Assembly: GCF_007667425.1 (NCBI RefSeq)
Contig: NZ_VDRC01000001.1
Span: forward strand, 496,001 to 560,000
Direction of reading: 5' to 3'
Length of the DNA: 64,000 bases
Origin: Microbacterium sp. 1.5R
GTDB taxonomy: Bacteria > Actinomycetota > Actinomycetes > Actinomycetales > Microbacteriaceae
Both the position numbers and the translations under genes were made by a program. Below the pieces are notes generated by a model, which saw only the letters and a program-made list of their open reading frames with translations, had not been told where the DNA came from and searched no databases. This document shows positions 24,109 through 33,577 of this stretch, one piece after another. Each line of letters opens with the position of its first letter. The first letter of the stretch is position 1.

Positions 24109-25395
24109 TCAGGACTTGATGTAGGGGGTGCCGACCGCGGCCGGTGCACGCGACTTCCCGACCGCGCCCGCCACCACGAAGATCGTGACCAGATACGGCA
24201 GCATGAGCATGAACTCGCTGGGCACCGGCGAGCCGACCACCTTCAGCGTGTTCTGCAGGTTGGAGGCGAAACCGAACAGGAGCGCAGCCATCGTCGCCTT
24301 GAGCGGGTGCCATTGGCCGAAGATCACGGCGGCGAGGGCGATGTACCCGGCACCCGCCGTCATCTCCTGGTTGAAGGCGATTCCGTTCCCGACCGTGAAG
24401 ACGGTGCCGCCGGCTCCCGCGATCGCGCCGGCGAGCAGCACGTTCCAGAACCTCGTGGCGCCCACGTTGATGCCGACGGTGTCTGCGGCCTTCGGGTGCT
24501 CTCCGACCGCGCGCATGCGCAGACCCCACCGCGTGTGGAACATCGCGAAGTACACCGCGAAGATCGCGACATACATGATGTAGACGAGGATCGTCTGACG
24601 GAAGAGCACGGGCCCGAGCACCGGGATGTCGGAGAGCAGAGGGATCGGGATGCGGTCGAATCGCGGTGGGGTGTTCAGCTGAGCGGCGTTCGGCTGCAGA
24701 ACCTGCGAGTAGAGGAAGCTCGTCAGGCCGGTGACGAGGACGTTGAGGACCACACCGATGATCACCTGCTCGACGAAGTAGACGATCGCGAACGCGGCCA
24801 GCACGGACGCGACGAGCGCGCCGGCCACCATGGCTGCGATCAGACCGAGGAACGGCGACCCCGTGAGCGTGGCGACCACCGCGGCAGTGAAGGCACCGCC
24901 GAGCAGCTGACTCTCGATCGCGATGTTGACGACGCCGACCCGCTCGCCGATCACCCCGCCGAGCGCTCCGAAGATCAGCGGCACGGCGAGGGCCAGCGAA
25001 CCGGCCAGGAGACCAGGGACGGGGATCGTCTGCCCCGCTGCGGCCCACGCCAGGAAGGCGAAGACCAGGACCACGATGAAGACGGCCGTGAGCCACAGCG
25101 GCACTCTGCGGTGACGGTGGACGAAGACGGCGGCGCCGATGGCGAGGACAGCGGCGATCGCGATGCAGATCCAGACGGCGGCGACGACGGGAACGACCGC
25201 GTCGGGCAGGACGATCGCGTCGGTGCCGGTGGAGATGCGGAACGTGGTCTCGCCGTCGCGCGGTGCGAGCACGACGAGGATCGCGAAGATCACGGTGAAG
25301 ATGCCGAGGACCAGCGGCGCCTTCCAATTGCGGGCGACCGCTCCGGTCTCGATGACCGGCGGGGTCTGCGGCGCGCTCAGCGTGTGGATGCTCAC
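24109..25395 (-). CDS. Nucleoside ABC importer permease, YufQ-like
   Basis: A 428-residue membrane protein of the ribose/nucleoside (BPD_transp_2) permease family. About ten membrane segments; the family core includes GERVGVVNIAIESQLLGGAF and RMRAVGEHPKAADTVGINV, which contacts the ATPase. The N-terminal 95 residues are an extra region with additional membrane segments. It overlaps the other permease gene by 4 nt. Together with that permease, the ATPase and the BMP lipoprotein, it should form a Bmp-type nucleoside importer. Confidence 0.9.
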   Translation of the reverse strand: MSIHTLSAPQTPPVIETGAVARNWKAPLVLGIFTVIFAILVVLAPRDGETTFRISTGTDAIVLPDAVVPVVAAVWICIAIAAVLAIGAAVFVHRHRRVPLWLTAVFIVVLVFAFLAWAAAGQTIPVPGLLAGSLALAVPLIFGALGGVIGERVGVVNIAIESQLLGGAFTAAVVATLTGSPFLGLIAAMVAGALVASVLAAFAIVYFVEQVIIGVVLNVLVTGLTSFLYSQVLQPNAAQLNTPPRFDRIPIPLLSDIPVLGPVLFRQTILVYIMYVAIFAVYFAMFHTRWGLRMRAVGEHPKAADTVGINVGATRFWNVLLAGAIAGAGGTVFTVGNGIAFNQEMTAGAGYIALAAVIFGQWHPLKATMAALLFGFASNLQNTLKVVGSPVPSEFMLMLPYLVTIFVVAGAVGKSRAPAAVGTPYIKS

Positions 25396-26681
25396 CGGGC
25401 GACCTCCTTCGCTGCGAGGGCGGCTTCATGCCGCAGTTCCCGCTTCCGCCGACGTGCCTCGCGCTTGCGAGTGCGCTCCGGGGAGGGGAGGAAGAAGATC
25501 GCGCGCACCAGAGGTGGGGCGGCGATGAAGAGGACGATGAAGGACTGGACAACCGTGACGATCTCGAGGGGGATCTGCTCGGCCGCCTTCATGGTGAAGC
25601 TCCCGGCCTTGAGCGCTCCGAAGAGCAGTCCGGCTGCGAAGGTCCCCCACGGGGTGGAGGCGCCGAGAAGGGCGACGGTGATGGCGTCGAAGCCGACACC
25701 GGCGTCGACACCCGACGTCACACCGGTGGTCGACGCGCCGAGCACCTGATTCACACCCGCGAGGCCGACGAGTCCACCGGCGATGAGCATGCCGACGATG
25801 TACATCCGGTTCACGTTGATGCCGGCGACCCGCGCCGCGTTCGGGTTCTCGCCCACTGCGCGGAATTGGAACCCGAGGCTCGACCGGTTCAGGATCCACC
25901 AGACGAGGACGGTCGCGAGGACCGCCAGGACGAAGCCGAAGTTCAGGTTGAACTGATCGCCGAGCAGCTTGGGGAAGACGGCCGTGCTGTCCATGGGCGG
26001 CGACTTCGGGTTGTTCGACTTCGGATCCTGCAGGAGCCCGGGCGTCCGCAACAAGTAAGAGACGAGGTAGAACGCGACGTAGTTGAGCATGATCGTGACG
26101 ATCACCTCATGTGCTCCGGTTCGAGCCTTGAGCAGGCCGACGATACCGCCCCAGAGCGAGCCCGCGATGATGCCCACGATGAGCGCCAGCAGCATGTGCA
26201 GGCCCCACGGCAGATCGACGGCGAAGCCCACCCATCCTGCGGCCGCAGCCGCGACCAACATCTGACCGCGTCCGCCGATGTTGAACATACCGATGCGGAA
26301 AGCGAGCGCGACACCGAGACCTGCGGCGATCAGGGGGGTGGCGAAGGTGAGCGTCTCGGTCAGAGGCTTGATCGCCCTGACGAACGTCGGCGCCTCGTAG
26401 TTGAAGATCGACCCACGGAAGAGCGCGGAGTACGCGCCGAAGACGCTGTTCCAGATCGCTGCGAGCGTGTCGCCGGGGCGTGCGAAGAAGTACCCGGACG
26501 CCGCCTGCACGTCTTTGTCGGTCGCGGCGATCATGATGCCGCCGATCACGAACGACAGCACGACGGCGAGGAAGATGATCAAGCCGTTGCTTCGAGTGAT
26601 CTGCTGGAGGACGACGTGGTAGCGCGGCGGCTCCGGGACGGTCGCTTCGGCCGCCGTCCTGCGCGGTGCGGTATCGGTCAT
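25392..26681 (-). CDS. Nucleoside ABC importer permease, YufP-like
   Basis: A 429-residue inner-membrane permease, partner of the one encoded next. It has the family motifs RIGMFNIGGRGQMLVAAA and RAVGENPNAARVAGINV, about nine membrane segments, and a basic C-terminal tail (RTRKREARRRKRELRHEAA). It overlaps both neighbours by 4 nt. Confidence 0.9.
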   Translation of the reverse strand: MTDTAPRRTAAEATVPEPPRYHVVLQQITRSNGLIIFLAVVLSFVIGGIMIAATDKDVQAASGYFFARPGDTLAAIWNSVFGAYSALFRGSIFNYEAPTFVRAIKPLTETLTFATPLIAAGLGVALAFRIGMFNIGGRGQMLVAAAAAGWVGFAVDLPWGLHMLLALIVGIIAGSLWGGIVGLLKARTGAHEVIVTIMLNYVAFYLVSYLLRTPGLLQDPKSNNPKSPPMDSTAVFPKLLGDQFNLNFGFVLAVLATVLVWWILNRSSLGFQFRAVGENPNAARVAGINVNRMYIVGMLIAGGLVGLAGVNQVLGASTTGVTSGVDAGVGFDAITVALLGASTPWGTFAAGLLFGALKAGSFTMKAAEQIPLEIVTVVQSFIVLFIAAPPLVRAIFFLPSPERTRKREARRRKRELRHEAALAAKEVAR

Positions 26682-28198
26682 GCCGCTGTCCCCTCTTCGG
26701 CGGGGTTCTCGCCCGCCATCATCAGTCCGAGAACGCTGCGAGGCGTGTCGCCCGGCACGATGCCGACGATGCGGCCTCGGTACATCACCATGATGCGATC
26801 GGCGAGAGCGCTCACCTCGTCGAGCTCTGTCGACACCACGACCACCGGGACACCGGCGTCACGCGTGGCGATGATGCGCTTGTGGATGAACTCGATGGAC
26901 CCGACGTCCACGCCTCTCGTCGGCTGCGCGGCGACGAACAGCTGCAGGTCGCGGCTCAGCTCTCTGGCGAGCACGACCTTCTGCTGGTTGCCTCCGGAGA
27001 GACGGCCCACCGCGACGTCGACGCTGGAAGCGCGCACGTCGAACTCGTCGAACTTCTCCTTCGCGAAGGCCTGGAGCACGTCGCGACGGATGGTGCCACG
27101 GCGCACGAAGGGCTCGCCCTTGGTGCGGTCGAGCATGAGGTTCTCCGCGATCGAGAACTCGGCGACGAGCCCGTCGACGTTGCGATCCTCCGGGACGAAC
27201 CCGACACCTGAGTCGAGGATCTGACGCACCGACGCCCCGGTGATCTCCCGCCCGTTGAGCGCAATTCGGCCGAGCACCTTGGGCTGGAGCCCCAGCAGTG
27301 CCTCCGTCAGCTCGGTCTGCCCGTTCCCCTGCACGCCCGCGATAGCGAGCACTTCGCCGGCACGGACCTCGAACGAGACGTCGTCGACGACGGACTGGCC
27401 GTTCGGTGCCACGACGGTCAGGTTCTCCACGGCCAAGCCGACCTCACCCCGGCGAGGAGGCTCCTTGCTCACCGTGAGCGAGACATTGCGCCCCACCATG
27501 AGGGTGGCGAGTTCTTCGCTGGACGCCGTCGGACTCGCCTCTCCGACGACCCTCCCGAGACGGATGACCGTGATCCGGTCCGCCACGGCGCGGACCTCGC
27601 GCAGCTTGTGCGTGATGAAGACGATCGCGGTGCCCTCGTCGCGCAGCTGGCGCATGATGCCCATCAGCTCATCGGTCTCTTGGGGAGTGAGCACCGCCGT
27701 CGGCTCGTCGAAGACGAGGATGCGCGCGTCGCGCGACAGCGCCTTGATGATCTCGACCCGTTGCTGCACGCCTACCGGGAGATCCTCGACGACGGCATCC
27801 GGATCGATGTCGAAGCCGAAGCGCGCGGAGATGTCTCGCACGCGAGCGCGCGCCGTCGGCAGGTCGAGCAGGGCGCCGCCCTTGGTGGGCTCATGGCCGA
27901 GCATCACGTTCTCTGCGACCGTGAAGACGGGAACCAGCATGAAGTGCTGATGGACCATTCCAATGCCGGCGCGCATGGCATCGCCGGGACCGCTGAAGCT
28001 CTGCGGAAGATCGTCGAGCAGGATCTCGCCTTCTTCTGCGCGGTACAGACCGTAGAGGACATTCATCAGCGTCGACTTGCCGGCCCCGTTCTCGCCGAGG
28101 AGGCAGTGGATCTCCCCCGGTTCGACGACGAGGTCGATGTGATCGTTCGCTGTGAACGTTCCGAACCTTTTCGTGATGCCACGGAGTTCGAGCTTCAT
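26678..28198 (-). CDS. Nucleoside ABC importer ATPase, YufO-like, two ATP-binding domains
   Basis: A 506-residue tandem ATPase of the sugar/nucleoside importer class. Domain 1 has a full Walker A (GENGAGKST) and Walker B (LVFDEPTAVLT). Domain 2 has a weakened Walker A (GVQGNGQTE), LSGGNQQKVVLARE and LFVAAQPTRGVD, as is normal for this class, in which the second site hydrolyses ATP poorly. A TAGGAT element ends 6 nt before the ATG, and a terminator separates it from bmp, so this gene probably begins its own transcript, running through permeases, cdd, deoA and add. Confidence 0.92.
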   Translation of the reverse strand: MKLELRGITKRFGTFTANDHIDLVVEPGEIHCLLGENGAGKSTLMNVLYGLYRAEEGEILLDDLPQSFSGPGDAMRAGIGMVHQHFMLVPVFTVAENVMLGHEPTKGGALLDLPTARARVRDISARFGFDIDPDAVVEDLPVGVQQRVEIIKALSRDARILVFDEPTAVLTPQETDELMGIMRQLRDEGTAIVFITHKLREVRAVADRITVIRLGRVVGEASPTASSEELATLMVGRNVSLTVSKEPPRRGEVGLAVENLTVVAPNGQSVVDDVSFEVRAGEVLAIAGVQGNGQTELTEALLGLQPKVLGRIALNGREITGASVRQILDSGVGFVPEDRNVDGLVAEFSIAENLMLDRTKGEPFVRRGTIRRDVLQAFAKEKFDEFDVRASSVDVAVGRLSGGNQQKVVLARELSRDLQLFVAAQPTRGVDVGSIEFIHKRIIATRDAGVPVVVVSTELDEVSALADRIMVMYRGRIVGIVPGDTPRSVLGLMMAGENPAEEGTAA

Positions 28199-28204
28199 GG
28201 GCCG

Positions 28205-28210
28205 ATCCTA
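28205..28210 (-). promoter_or_regulatory. -10 element, leaderless start of the importer ATPase gene
   Basis: TAGGAT on the minus strand ends 6 nt before the ATG at 28198 and lies downstream of the bmp terminator. Confidence 0.5.
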
Positions 28211-28244
28211 TTCACTGCGGGAAGTTCTCTGTAAGCACGAAAGA

Positions 28245-28278
28245 GGGGCGGGGCCGCCGCGAACGACGCCCCCGCCCC
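28245..28278 (-). terminator. Terminator or attenuator between bmp and its ABC genes
   Basis: A 9-bp stem, GGGGCGGGG at 28270-28278 read on the minus strand with its complement at 28245-28253, followed by TCTTTC. It lies 10 bp after the lipoprotein stop. Confidence 0.65.
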
Positions 28279-28287
28279 GGGGTCGGA

Positions 28288-29385
28288 TCACTCCGACAGG
28301 TAGGACTTCACCGGGATCGATCCGTCGATGATTCCGGCGGTGATGGTGTCGAGCTGGTCCTGCAGGTCTGCGGGGACCTTGGACTCGAAGTCGTGGAACG
28401 GAGCGATGCTGACACCGCCGTTCTCGAGCGTGCCGACGTACGGCGAGCCATCGAATTCGCCCTTGGCTGCGGCCTCGACGACATCCTTCACCGACACGTC
28501 CATCCCCTTGCGCACCGAGGTGAGCAGCAGGTCGCCGACCGAGGGGTCGGACTCGAAGACGTCGGCATCGGCGCCGATGAGCGCGATGTCCTTGCCGGAG
28601 TCGCGGATCACCGAAGCTGCGCTCTGGTAGATCGGACCGCCGACGGGGAAGAGCACGTCGACGTCCTGGTCGACGATGCCCTGCGCGGCGTTGATCGCGT
28701 CCTGGTTGGCGTCGAAGCCACCGGTGAACACTCCGTCGCTGCCGTCCCAGCCGATGACCTGCACGTCGCCGCTGTTCTCGGAGTTCCAGTACTCGACGCC
28801 CTGCTTGTAACCGTCCATGAAGACGCTCACGGTGGGGATGTTCACGCCGCCGAACGTGCCGACCTTGCCGGTCTTCGTGTACGACGCGGCAGAGTAGCCG
28901 GCGAGGAACGCGGCCTGCGCGGTGTCGTAGACGAGGGGCTTCACGTTCTCGGAGTCGGTCTTGCCGTCGCCGTCGGTGTCGACCATGTCATCGATCGAGA
29001 CGAACTCGACGTCGGGGTTGGCCTTGGCGGCGGTCGCCGCCTCGGGAGCCAGGAGGAAGCCGACAGTGATGATCAGGTTGCAGTTCTGGTCGATGAGGCT
29101 GTCGATGTTGCCCTTGTACTCCGACTCGTCCTTCGACTCGACGGTCTTCGGCTCGACGCCGAGGTCGTCGCCGGCCTGCATCAGACCCTCGTATCCGAGC
29201 TGGTTGAACGACTTGTCGTCGAAACCGCCGGCGTCGGAGACCATGCAGGGCAGGAAGTCGGATGCAGCCTCGCCGCCTCCGTCGCCGCCCGATTCCGTCG
29301 GAGCCTGGCCACAGCCGGCGAGTGCGAAGACGACGCCCGCGGCGATGGTGGCGCCGAGCAGCTTCTTGGTGGTGGAGATGGTCAA
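28288..29385 (-). CDS. bmpA: BMP-family nucleoside-binding lipoprotein
   Basis: The substrate-binding component of the nucleoside importer. Lipoprotein signal at residues 1-24 with lipobox FALAGC and lipidated Cys25, a short Gly/Glu linker, then a two-lobed BMP domain (GGFDDKSFNQLGYEGL, TVGFLLAPEAATAAKANPDVEF, FPVGGPIYQSAASVI, IGADADVF). 365 aa. The start is a TTG at 29385, placed 6 nt from a strong GAGGAGG; the ATG just before it would read Met-Ser-stop. The gene is separated from the ATPase by a terminator. Confidence 0.9.
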   Translation of the reverse strand: MTISTTKKLLGATIAAGVVFALAGCGQAPTESGGDGGGEAASDFLPCMVSDAGGFDDKSFNQLGYEGLMQAGDDLGVEPKTVESKDESEYKGNIDSLIDQNCNLIITVGFLLAPEAATAAKANPDVEFVSIDDMVDTDGDGKTDSENVKPLVYDTAQAAFLAGYSAASYTKTGKVGTFGGVNIPTVSVFMDGYKQGVEYWNSENSGDVQVIGWDGSDGVFTGGFDANQDAINAAQGIVDQDVDVLFPVGGPIYQSAASVIRDSGKDIALIGADADVFESDPSVGDLLLTSVRKGMDVSVKDVVEAAAKGEFDGSPYVGTLENGGVSIAPFHDFESKVPADLQDQLDTITAGIIDGSIPVKSYLSE

Positions 29386-29540
29386 CTCATGCCTCCTCAA
29401 CGAACCCGCGGCCCTCGCGGATCGATCAAAGTTACCTAGTGTTTCGCCGGTTGCGCGCACCGGAAACCGGGCCGGTAGGGAATGGTTACAAAGCTGAAAT
29501 CAAGCCAACGGGTGAGCAAGCCCCCGTGCTCATATGCGCA

Positions 29541-30656
29541 TCAGAGCACATCTCCGCGTCCGGTGAGCTTCAGCGACTCGACCACTCCCTTGACGCGCTG
29601 GGCATGCTCGACCGTCGTCACGAGCAGCGCGTCGGGGGTGTCGACCACCACGATGTCCTGCACCCCGACGAGGCTGATCACCCGCGTCGTCTGGCTGACC
29701 AGGATGCCGCTGGCGGCGTCCGACAGCACGCGGGCCTTGGGCCCGAGGACCGCGAGGTCGTTCTTGCGTCCGTTGGTGATGAGCTTGGTGAGGGAGGCGA
29801 AGTCGCCCACGTCGTCCCAGTCGAAGTGGCCGGGTACGACGGCGAGTCGCCCGCGCTTGGCCGCGGGCTCTGCGACCGCGTAGTCGATCGCGATCTTCTT
29901 GAGCGACGGCCAGATGCGGTCGACGGCGGGACCGCGGAGTTCCCTGTCGTCCCACGCCTCGGCCAGTTCGAGGAGGCCGGCGTGCAGCTCGGGCTCGTTG
30001 GTGGCGAGCTCCTCGAGCAGCACGCTCGCCTTGGCGATGAACATGCCCGCGTTCCACAGGTGGTCACGACCGGCGAAGTACTCTTTGGCGGTCTCGAGAT
30101 CGGGCTTCTCGACGAAGCTGATGACCCGTGCAGCCTCACGTGCGCCCTCGACGACGAGCTCGGGCCCTCTCTGGATGTACCCGAAGCCCACGGCCGGCTC
30201 TGTCGGCGTGATGCCGATGGTGCAGATGTATCCCTCTCGCGCGACCTCGACGGCATCCCGCACCGCGAACTCGAAGACGCGGGTGCCGCGGATCACGTGA
30301 TCCGCGCTGAAGGAGCCGATGATGACGTCGGGGTTGCGGCGGTGCAGGATCGCAGCAGCCAGACCGATGGCCGCAGCGGACTCTCGCGGCTCCGACTCCA
30401 GGAACACGTTGAGGTCGGCGATGCCCGGGAGCTGCGCCTCCACGGCCGCACGGTGCGCGCGCCCCGTCACCACCGCAATGCGATCGGGACCGGCGAGCGG
30501 CTCGAGCCTGTCCCAGGTGTCCCGGAGCAGCGAATGCCCTGATCCGGTGAGGTCATGGAGGAACTTAGGGGCGTCGGCACGCGACAGCGGCCACAGCCGG
30601 CTGCCGATGCCGCCGGCGGGGATCACGGCGTAGAAGTCGGGGATCGGTTGGCTCAC
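29541..30656 (-). CDS. manC: Mannose-1-phosphate guanylyltransferase
   Basis: Makes GDP-mannose from mannose-1-phosphate and GTP for cell-wall mannans, glycolipids or protein mannosylation. The 371-residue protein has the nucleotidyltransferase signature PAGGIGSRLWPLSRADAPKF, SFSADHVI, FVEKPD and WNAGMFIAKASVLLEEL. It lacks the fused isomerase domain of bifunctional proteins. It starts at a GTG with TACCCT ending 6 nt upstream. It is divergent from the succinate dehydrogenase operon. A phosphomannomutase candidate is the gene at 9613. Confidence 0.92.
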   Translation of the reverse strand: MSQPIPDFYAVIPAGGIGSRLWPLSRADAPKFLHDLTGSGHSLLRDTWDRLEPLAGPDRIAVVTGRAHRAAVEAQLPGIADLNVFLESEPRESAAAIGLAAAILHRRNPDVIIGSFSADHVIRGTRVFEFAVRDAVEVAREGYICTIGITPTEPAVGFGYIQRGPELVVEGAREAARVISFVEKPDLETAKEYFAGRDHLWNAGMFIAKASVLLEELATNEPELHAGLLELAEAWDDRELRGPAVDRIWPSLKKIAIDYAVAEPAAKRGRLAVVPGHFDWDDVGDFASLTKLITNGRKNDLAVLGPKARVLSDAASGILVSQTTRVISLVGVQDIVVVDTPDALLVTTVEHAQRVKGVVESLKLTGRGDVL

Positions 30657-30662
30657 CCTGCC

Positions 30663-30668
30663 AGGGTA
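30663..30668 (-). promoter_or_regulatory. -10 element, leaderless start of manC
   Basis: TACCCT on the minus strand ends 6 nt before the GTG at 30656. Confidence 0.45.
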
Positions 30669-30737
30669 GCCCGTCGGAATGTCTCGACATCGAGATGGTT
30701 AGGTTCCCCTTCGTCGCCCACAGCCGTAAAGCGGGAA

Positions 30738-30743
30738 TAGGAT
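30738..30743 (+). promoter_or_regulatory. -10 element of the sdhCDAB operon
   Basis: TAGGAT in GGAATAGGATGG. Transcription would start near 30750, giving a leader of about 84 nt before the GTG at 30834. This differs from the leaderless pattern of many neighbours. Confidence 0.4.
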
Positions 30744-30833
30744 GGACACCGATCGGCCGTGCCTCGCAGAGACGGGATCCTGCCCGGACCACGCAGCACG
30801 CGACCGAGTCACATCGATCCAGGGAGGACGACC

Positions 30834-31268
30834 GTGTCCACAAGCGCTCGCTTGACACCGTCGATTTCGGAAACCACTTCCAAGACCCCCCGCGGCACCC
30901 TGTACCGGGGTCGCGAAGGCATGTGGTCGTGGGTGCTTCACCGCATCACCGGAGTCGCCATCTTCTTCTTCCTGTTGGTGCACGTGCTCGACACGGCGCT
31001 CATCAGGGTCTCTCCCGAGGCGTACGACGCCGTCATCGGCACGTACAAGAACCCCGTGATGGCGCTCGGCGAGGTCGTCCTCGTCGCGGGCATCGTCTTC
31101 CACGCCATGAACGGCCTGCGGATCATCGCGGTCGACTTCTGGTCGAAGGGCGCCCGCTACCAGCGCCAGCTCTTCTGGGGCGTGCTGCTCGTCTGGGGCA
31201 TCATCATGGCCGGCTTCGTGCCTCGTCACCTGATGCTCGCGTTCGCCGGCTTCGGAGGAGGACACTGA
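30834..31268 (+). CDS. sdhC: Succinate dehydrogenase cytochrome b556 subunit
   Basis: Membrane anchor of complex II that binds heme b and quinone. 144 residues with three membrane segments; the signature WVLHRITGVAIF and histidines in LLVHVLDTAL and VFHAMNGLRII are the likely heme and quinone contacts. The GTG at 30834 follows AGGGAGGA; the frame is open 25 codons upstream, but that part is not conserved-looking. First gene of sdhCDAB. Confidence 0.92.
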   Translation: MSTSARLTPSISETTSKTPRGTLYRGREGMWSWVLHRITGVAIFFFLLVHVLDTALIRVSPEAYDAVIGTYKNPVMALGEVVLVAGIVFHAMNGLRIIAVDFWSKGARYQRQLFWGVLLVWGIIMAGFVPRHLMLAFAGFGGGH

Positions 31269-31711
31269 TGACCGCGCAGACCGTCGCCGCTCCCACCCGC
31301 GCCCGCCGCGGAGTCAACCTCGAGAAGTGGGGCTGGGTCTTCATGCGGGTCTCGGGCATGGTGCTCGTGATCCTCATCTTCGGACACCTGTTCATCAACC
31401 TCATGGTCGGCGAGGGCATCCACGCCCTCGACTTCGCGTTCATCGCCGGCAAGTTCGCCACGCCGTTCTGGCAGTGGTGGGACGTTCTCATGCTCTGGCT
31501 CGCACTGATCCACGGCGCGAACGGCATGCGCACGATCGTGAACGACTACGTCATCAACACCACCGCTCGCAAGGCGCTGACCTGGGCCCTCGGCCTCTCC
31601 GCAGCGCTGCTCATCATCCTCGGCACGCTCGTGGTCTTCACGTTCGACCCGTGCCTCGGCGTGACCGAGTCGAGCACGCTGTGGGAACAGTGCCAGACAC
31701 TGGGCAACTGA
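31268..31711 (+). CDS. sdhD: Succinate dehydrogenase membrane anchor subunit
   Basis: The second membrane anchor, 147 residues with three membrane segments. KWGWVFMRVSGMVLVILIF and LIHGANGMRTIVNDY hold the conserved quinone- and heme-side residues. The ATG shares one base with the sdhC stop. The last codons are followed by a duplicated 12-bp stretch (see findings). Confidence 0.9.
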   Translation: MTAQTVAAPTRARRGVNLEKWGWVFMRVSGMVLVILIFGHLFINLMVGEGIHALDFAFIAGKFATPFWQWWDVLMLWLALIHGANGMRTIVNDYVINTTARKALTWALGLSAALLIILGTLVVFTFDPCLGVTESSTLWEQCQTLGN

Positions 31712-31748
31712 CGACACTGGGCAAGTAGAAGAGAAGGCATAAGAAGAA

Positions 31749-33575
31749 GTGACTACAGAGACCCAGGACTCCTTCGTGCGCGACGGCGTGCACTACCACC
31801 AGTTCGACATCGTGATCGTGGGCGCCGGCGGCGCAGGTATGCGCGCGGCGATCGAGGCCGGACCCGGCGCCAAGACCGCCGTGATCTCGAAGCTCTATCC
31901 CACCCGGTCGCACACCGGCGCGGCGCAGGGCGGCATGGCGGCAGCTCTCGCGAACGTCGAGGAGGACAGCTGGGAGTGGCACACCTTCGACACCGTCAAG
32001 GGCGGCGACTACCTCGTCGACCAGGACGCCGCGGAGATCCTGGCGAAGGAGGCCATCGACGCGGTCATCGACCTCGAGAACATGGGTCTCCCCTTCAACC
32101 GCACGCCCGAGGGCAAGATCGACCAGCGCCGCTTCGGCGGGCACACGGCCGAGCACGGCAAGACGCCGGTGCGTCGCGCCTGCTACGCCGCAGACCGCAC
32201 CGGGCACATGATCCTGCAGACGCTGTTCCAGAACTGCGTCAAGCTCGGCATCAACTTCTTCAACGAGTTCTACGTCCTCGACCTCATCACGGTGCAGGAT
32301 GCCGCGGGCAAGACCCAGGTCGCCGGAGTCGTCGCGTACGACCTGTCGACCGGTGAACTGCACGTCTTCCAGTCGAAGGCCGTGATCTTCGCGACGGGTG
32401 GCTTCGGCAAGATCTTCAAGACCACGTCCAACGCGCACACCCTCACGGGTGACGGCGTCGGCATCGTGTGGCGCAAGGGTCTCCCCCTCGAAGACCTGGA
32501 GTTCTTCCAGTTCCACCCGACCGGCCTCGCCGGTCTCGGCATCCTCCTCACAGAGGGAGCCCGCGGTGAGGGCGCGATCCTCCGCAACGCCTCCGGTGAG
32601 CGGTTCATGGAGCGCTACGCCCCGACCATCAAGGACCTTGCCCCGCGTGACATCGTCGCCCGATGCATGGTGCAGGAGGTCGCGGAGGGCCGAGGAGCCG
32701 GACCGCACAAGGACTACGTGCTGCTCGACTGCACGCACCTCGGAGCGGAGGTCCTCGAGACCAAGCTCCCCGACATCACCGAGTTCGCGCGTACGTACCT
32801 GGGTGTCGACCCCGTCGTCGAGCCGGTTCCCGTGATGCCCACCGCCCACTACGCGATGGGCGGCATCCCCACCAACAACGCCGGCGAGGTCCTCGCCGAC
32901 AACGACACCGTGGTGCCCGGCCTCTACGCCGCCGGCGAGTGCGCCTGCGTCTCGGTCCACGGCGCGAACCGCCTCGGCACCAACTCGCTGCTCGACATCA
33001 ACGTGTTCGGCAAGCGCTCGGGTCGCAACGCGGTCGAGTACGTCAAGACCGCCGACTTCGTGCCGCTGCCGGAGAACCCCGCGGCGTTCGTCTCCGACAT
33101 GCTCGAGGGCCTGCGCAACAACCAGGGCACCGAGCGCATCGCCGTGCTGCGCAAGACGCTGCAGGACGAGATGGACAAGGGCGCTCAGGTGTTCCGCACC
33201 CACGAGTCCCTGCAGCACGTTCTCGGCGTGATCGCCGAACTGCGCGAGCGCTACAAGAACGTGCACGTCGACGACAAGGGCCAGCGCTTCAACACCGACC
33301 TCCTCGAGGCCGTGGAGCTGGGCTTCCTGCTCGACATCGCCGAGGTCGTCGTCTACGCCGCGCAGAACCGCGAGGAGAGCCGCGGCGGCCACATGCGCGA
33401 CGACTTCCCGAAGCGCGACGACGAGAACTACATGCAGCACACCATGGCGTATCTGACGGGTGACCCCCACTCCTCCGACCCGAGCGACCACATCAAGCTC
33501 GGTTGGAAGCCCGTCGTGTTCACCAAGAACGAGCAGGGCGAGTTGAACTACCCGCCGATGGAGAGGAAGTACTGA
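31749..33575 (+). CDS. sdhA: Succinate dehydrogenase flavoprotein subunit
   Basis: Catalytic subunit that oxidises succinate to fumarate, linking the TCA cycle to the quinone pool. 608 residues. FAD-binding [17 protein letters not shown], His55 in [11 protein letters not shown] for covalent FAD attachment, active-site [12 protein letters not shown] and FQFHPTGL, and [17 protein letters not shown]. Starts at a GTG 37 bp after sdhD and is followed two bases later by sdhB. Confidence 0.96.
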   Translation: MTTETQDSFVRDGVHYHQFDIVIVGAGGAGMRAAIEAGPGAKTAVISKLYPTRSHTGAAQGGMAAALANVEEDSWEWHTFDTVKGGDYLVDQDAAEILAKEAIDAVIDLENMGLPFNRTPEGKIDQRRFGGHTAEHGKTPVRRACYAADRTGHMILQTLFQNCVKLGINFFNEFYVLDLITVQDAAGKTQVAGVVAYDLSTGELHVFQSKAVIFATGGFGKIFKTTSNAHTLTGDGVGIVWRKGLPLEDLEFFQFHPTGLAGLGILLTEGARGEGAILRNASGERFMERYAPTIKDLAPRDIVARCMVQEVAEGRGAGPHKDYVLLDCTHLGAEVLETKLPDITEFARTYLGVDPVVEPVPVMPTAHYAMGGIPTNNAGEVLADNDTVVPGLYAAGECACVSVHGANRLGTNSLLDINVFGKRSGRNAVEYVKTADFVPLPENPAAFVSDMLEGLRNNQGTERIAVLRKTLQDEMDKGAQVFRTHESLQHVLGVIAELRERYKNVHVDDKGQRFNTDLLEAVELGFLLDIAEVVVYAAQNREESRGGHMRDDFPKRDDENYMQHTMAYLTGDPHSSDPSDHIKLGWKPVVFTKNEQGELNYPPMERKY

Positions 33576-33577
33576 GA

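Noticed and set aside
24085..25749. Plus-strand 554-codon frame opposite the nucleoside permeases, and a similar one at 59018-61054 opposite the antiporter
   Set aside because: Both are highly charged shadow translations of membrane protein genes on the other strand.
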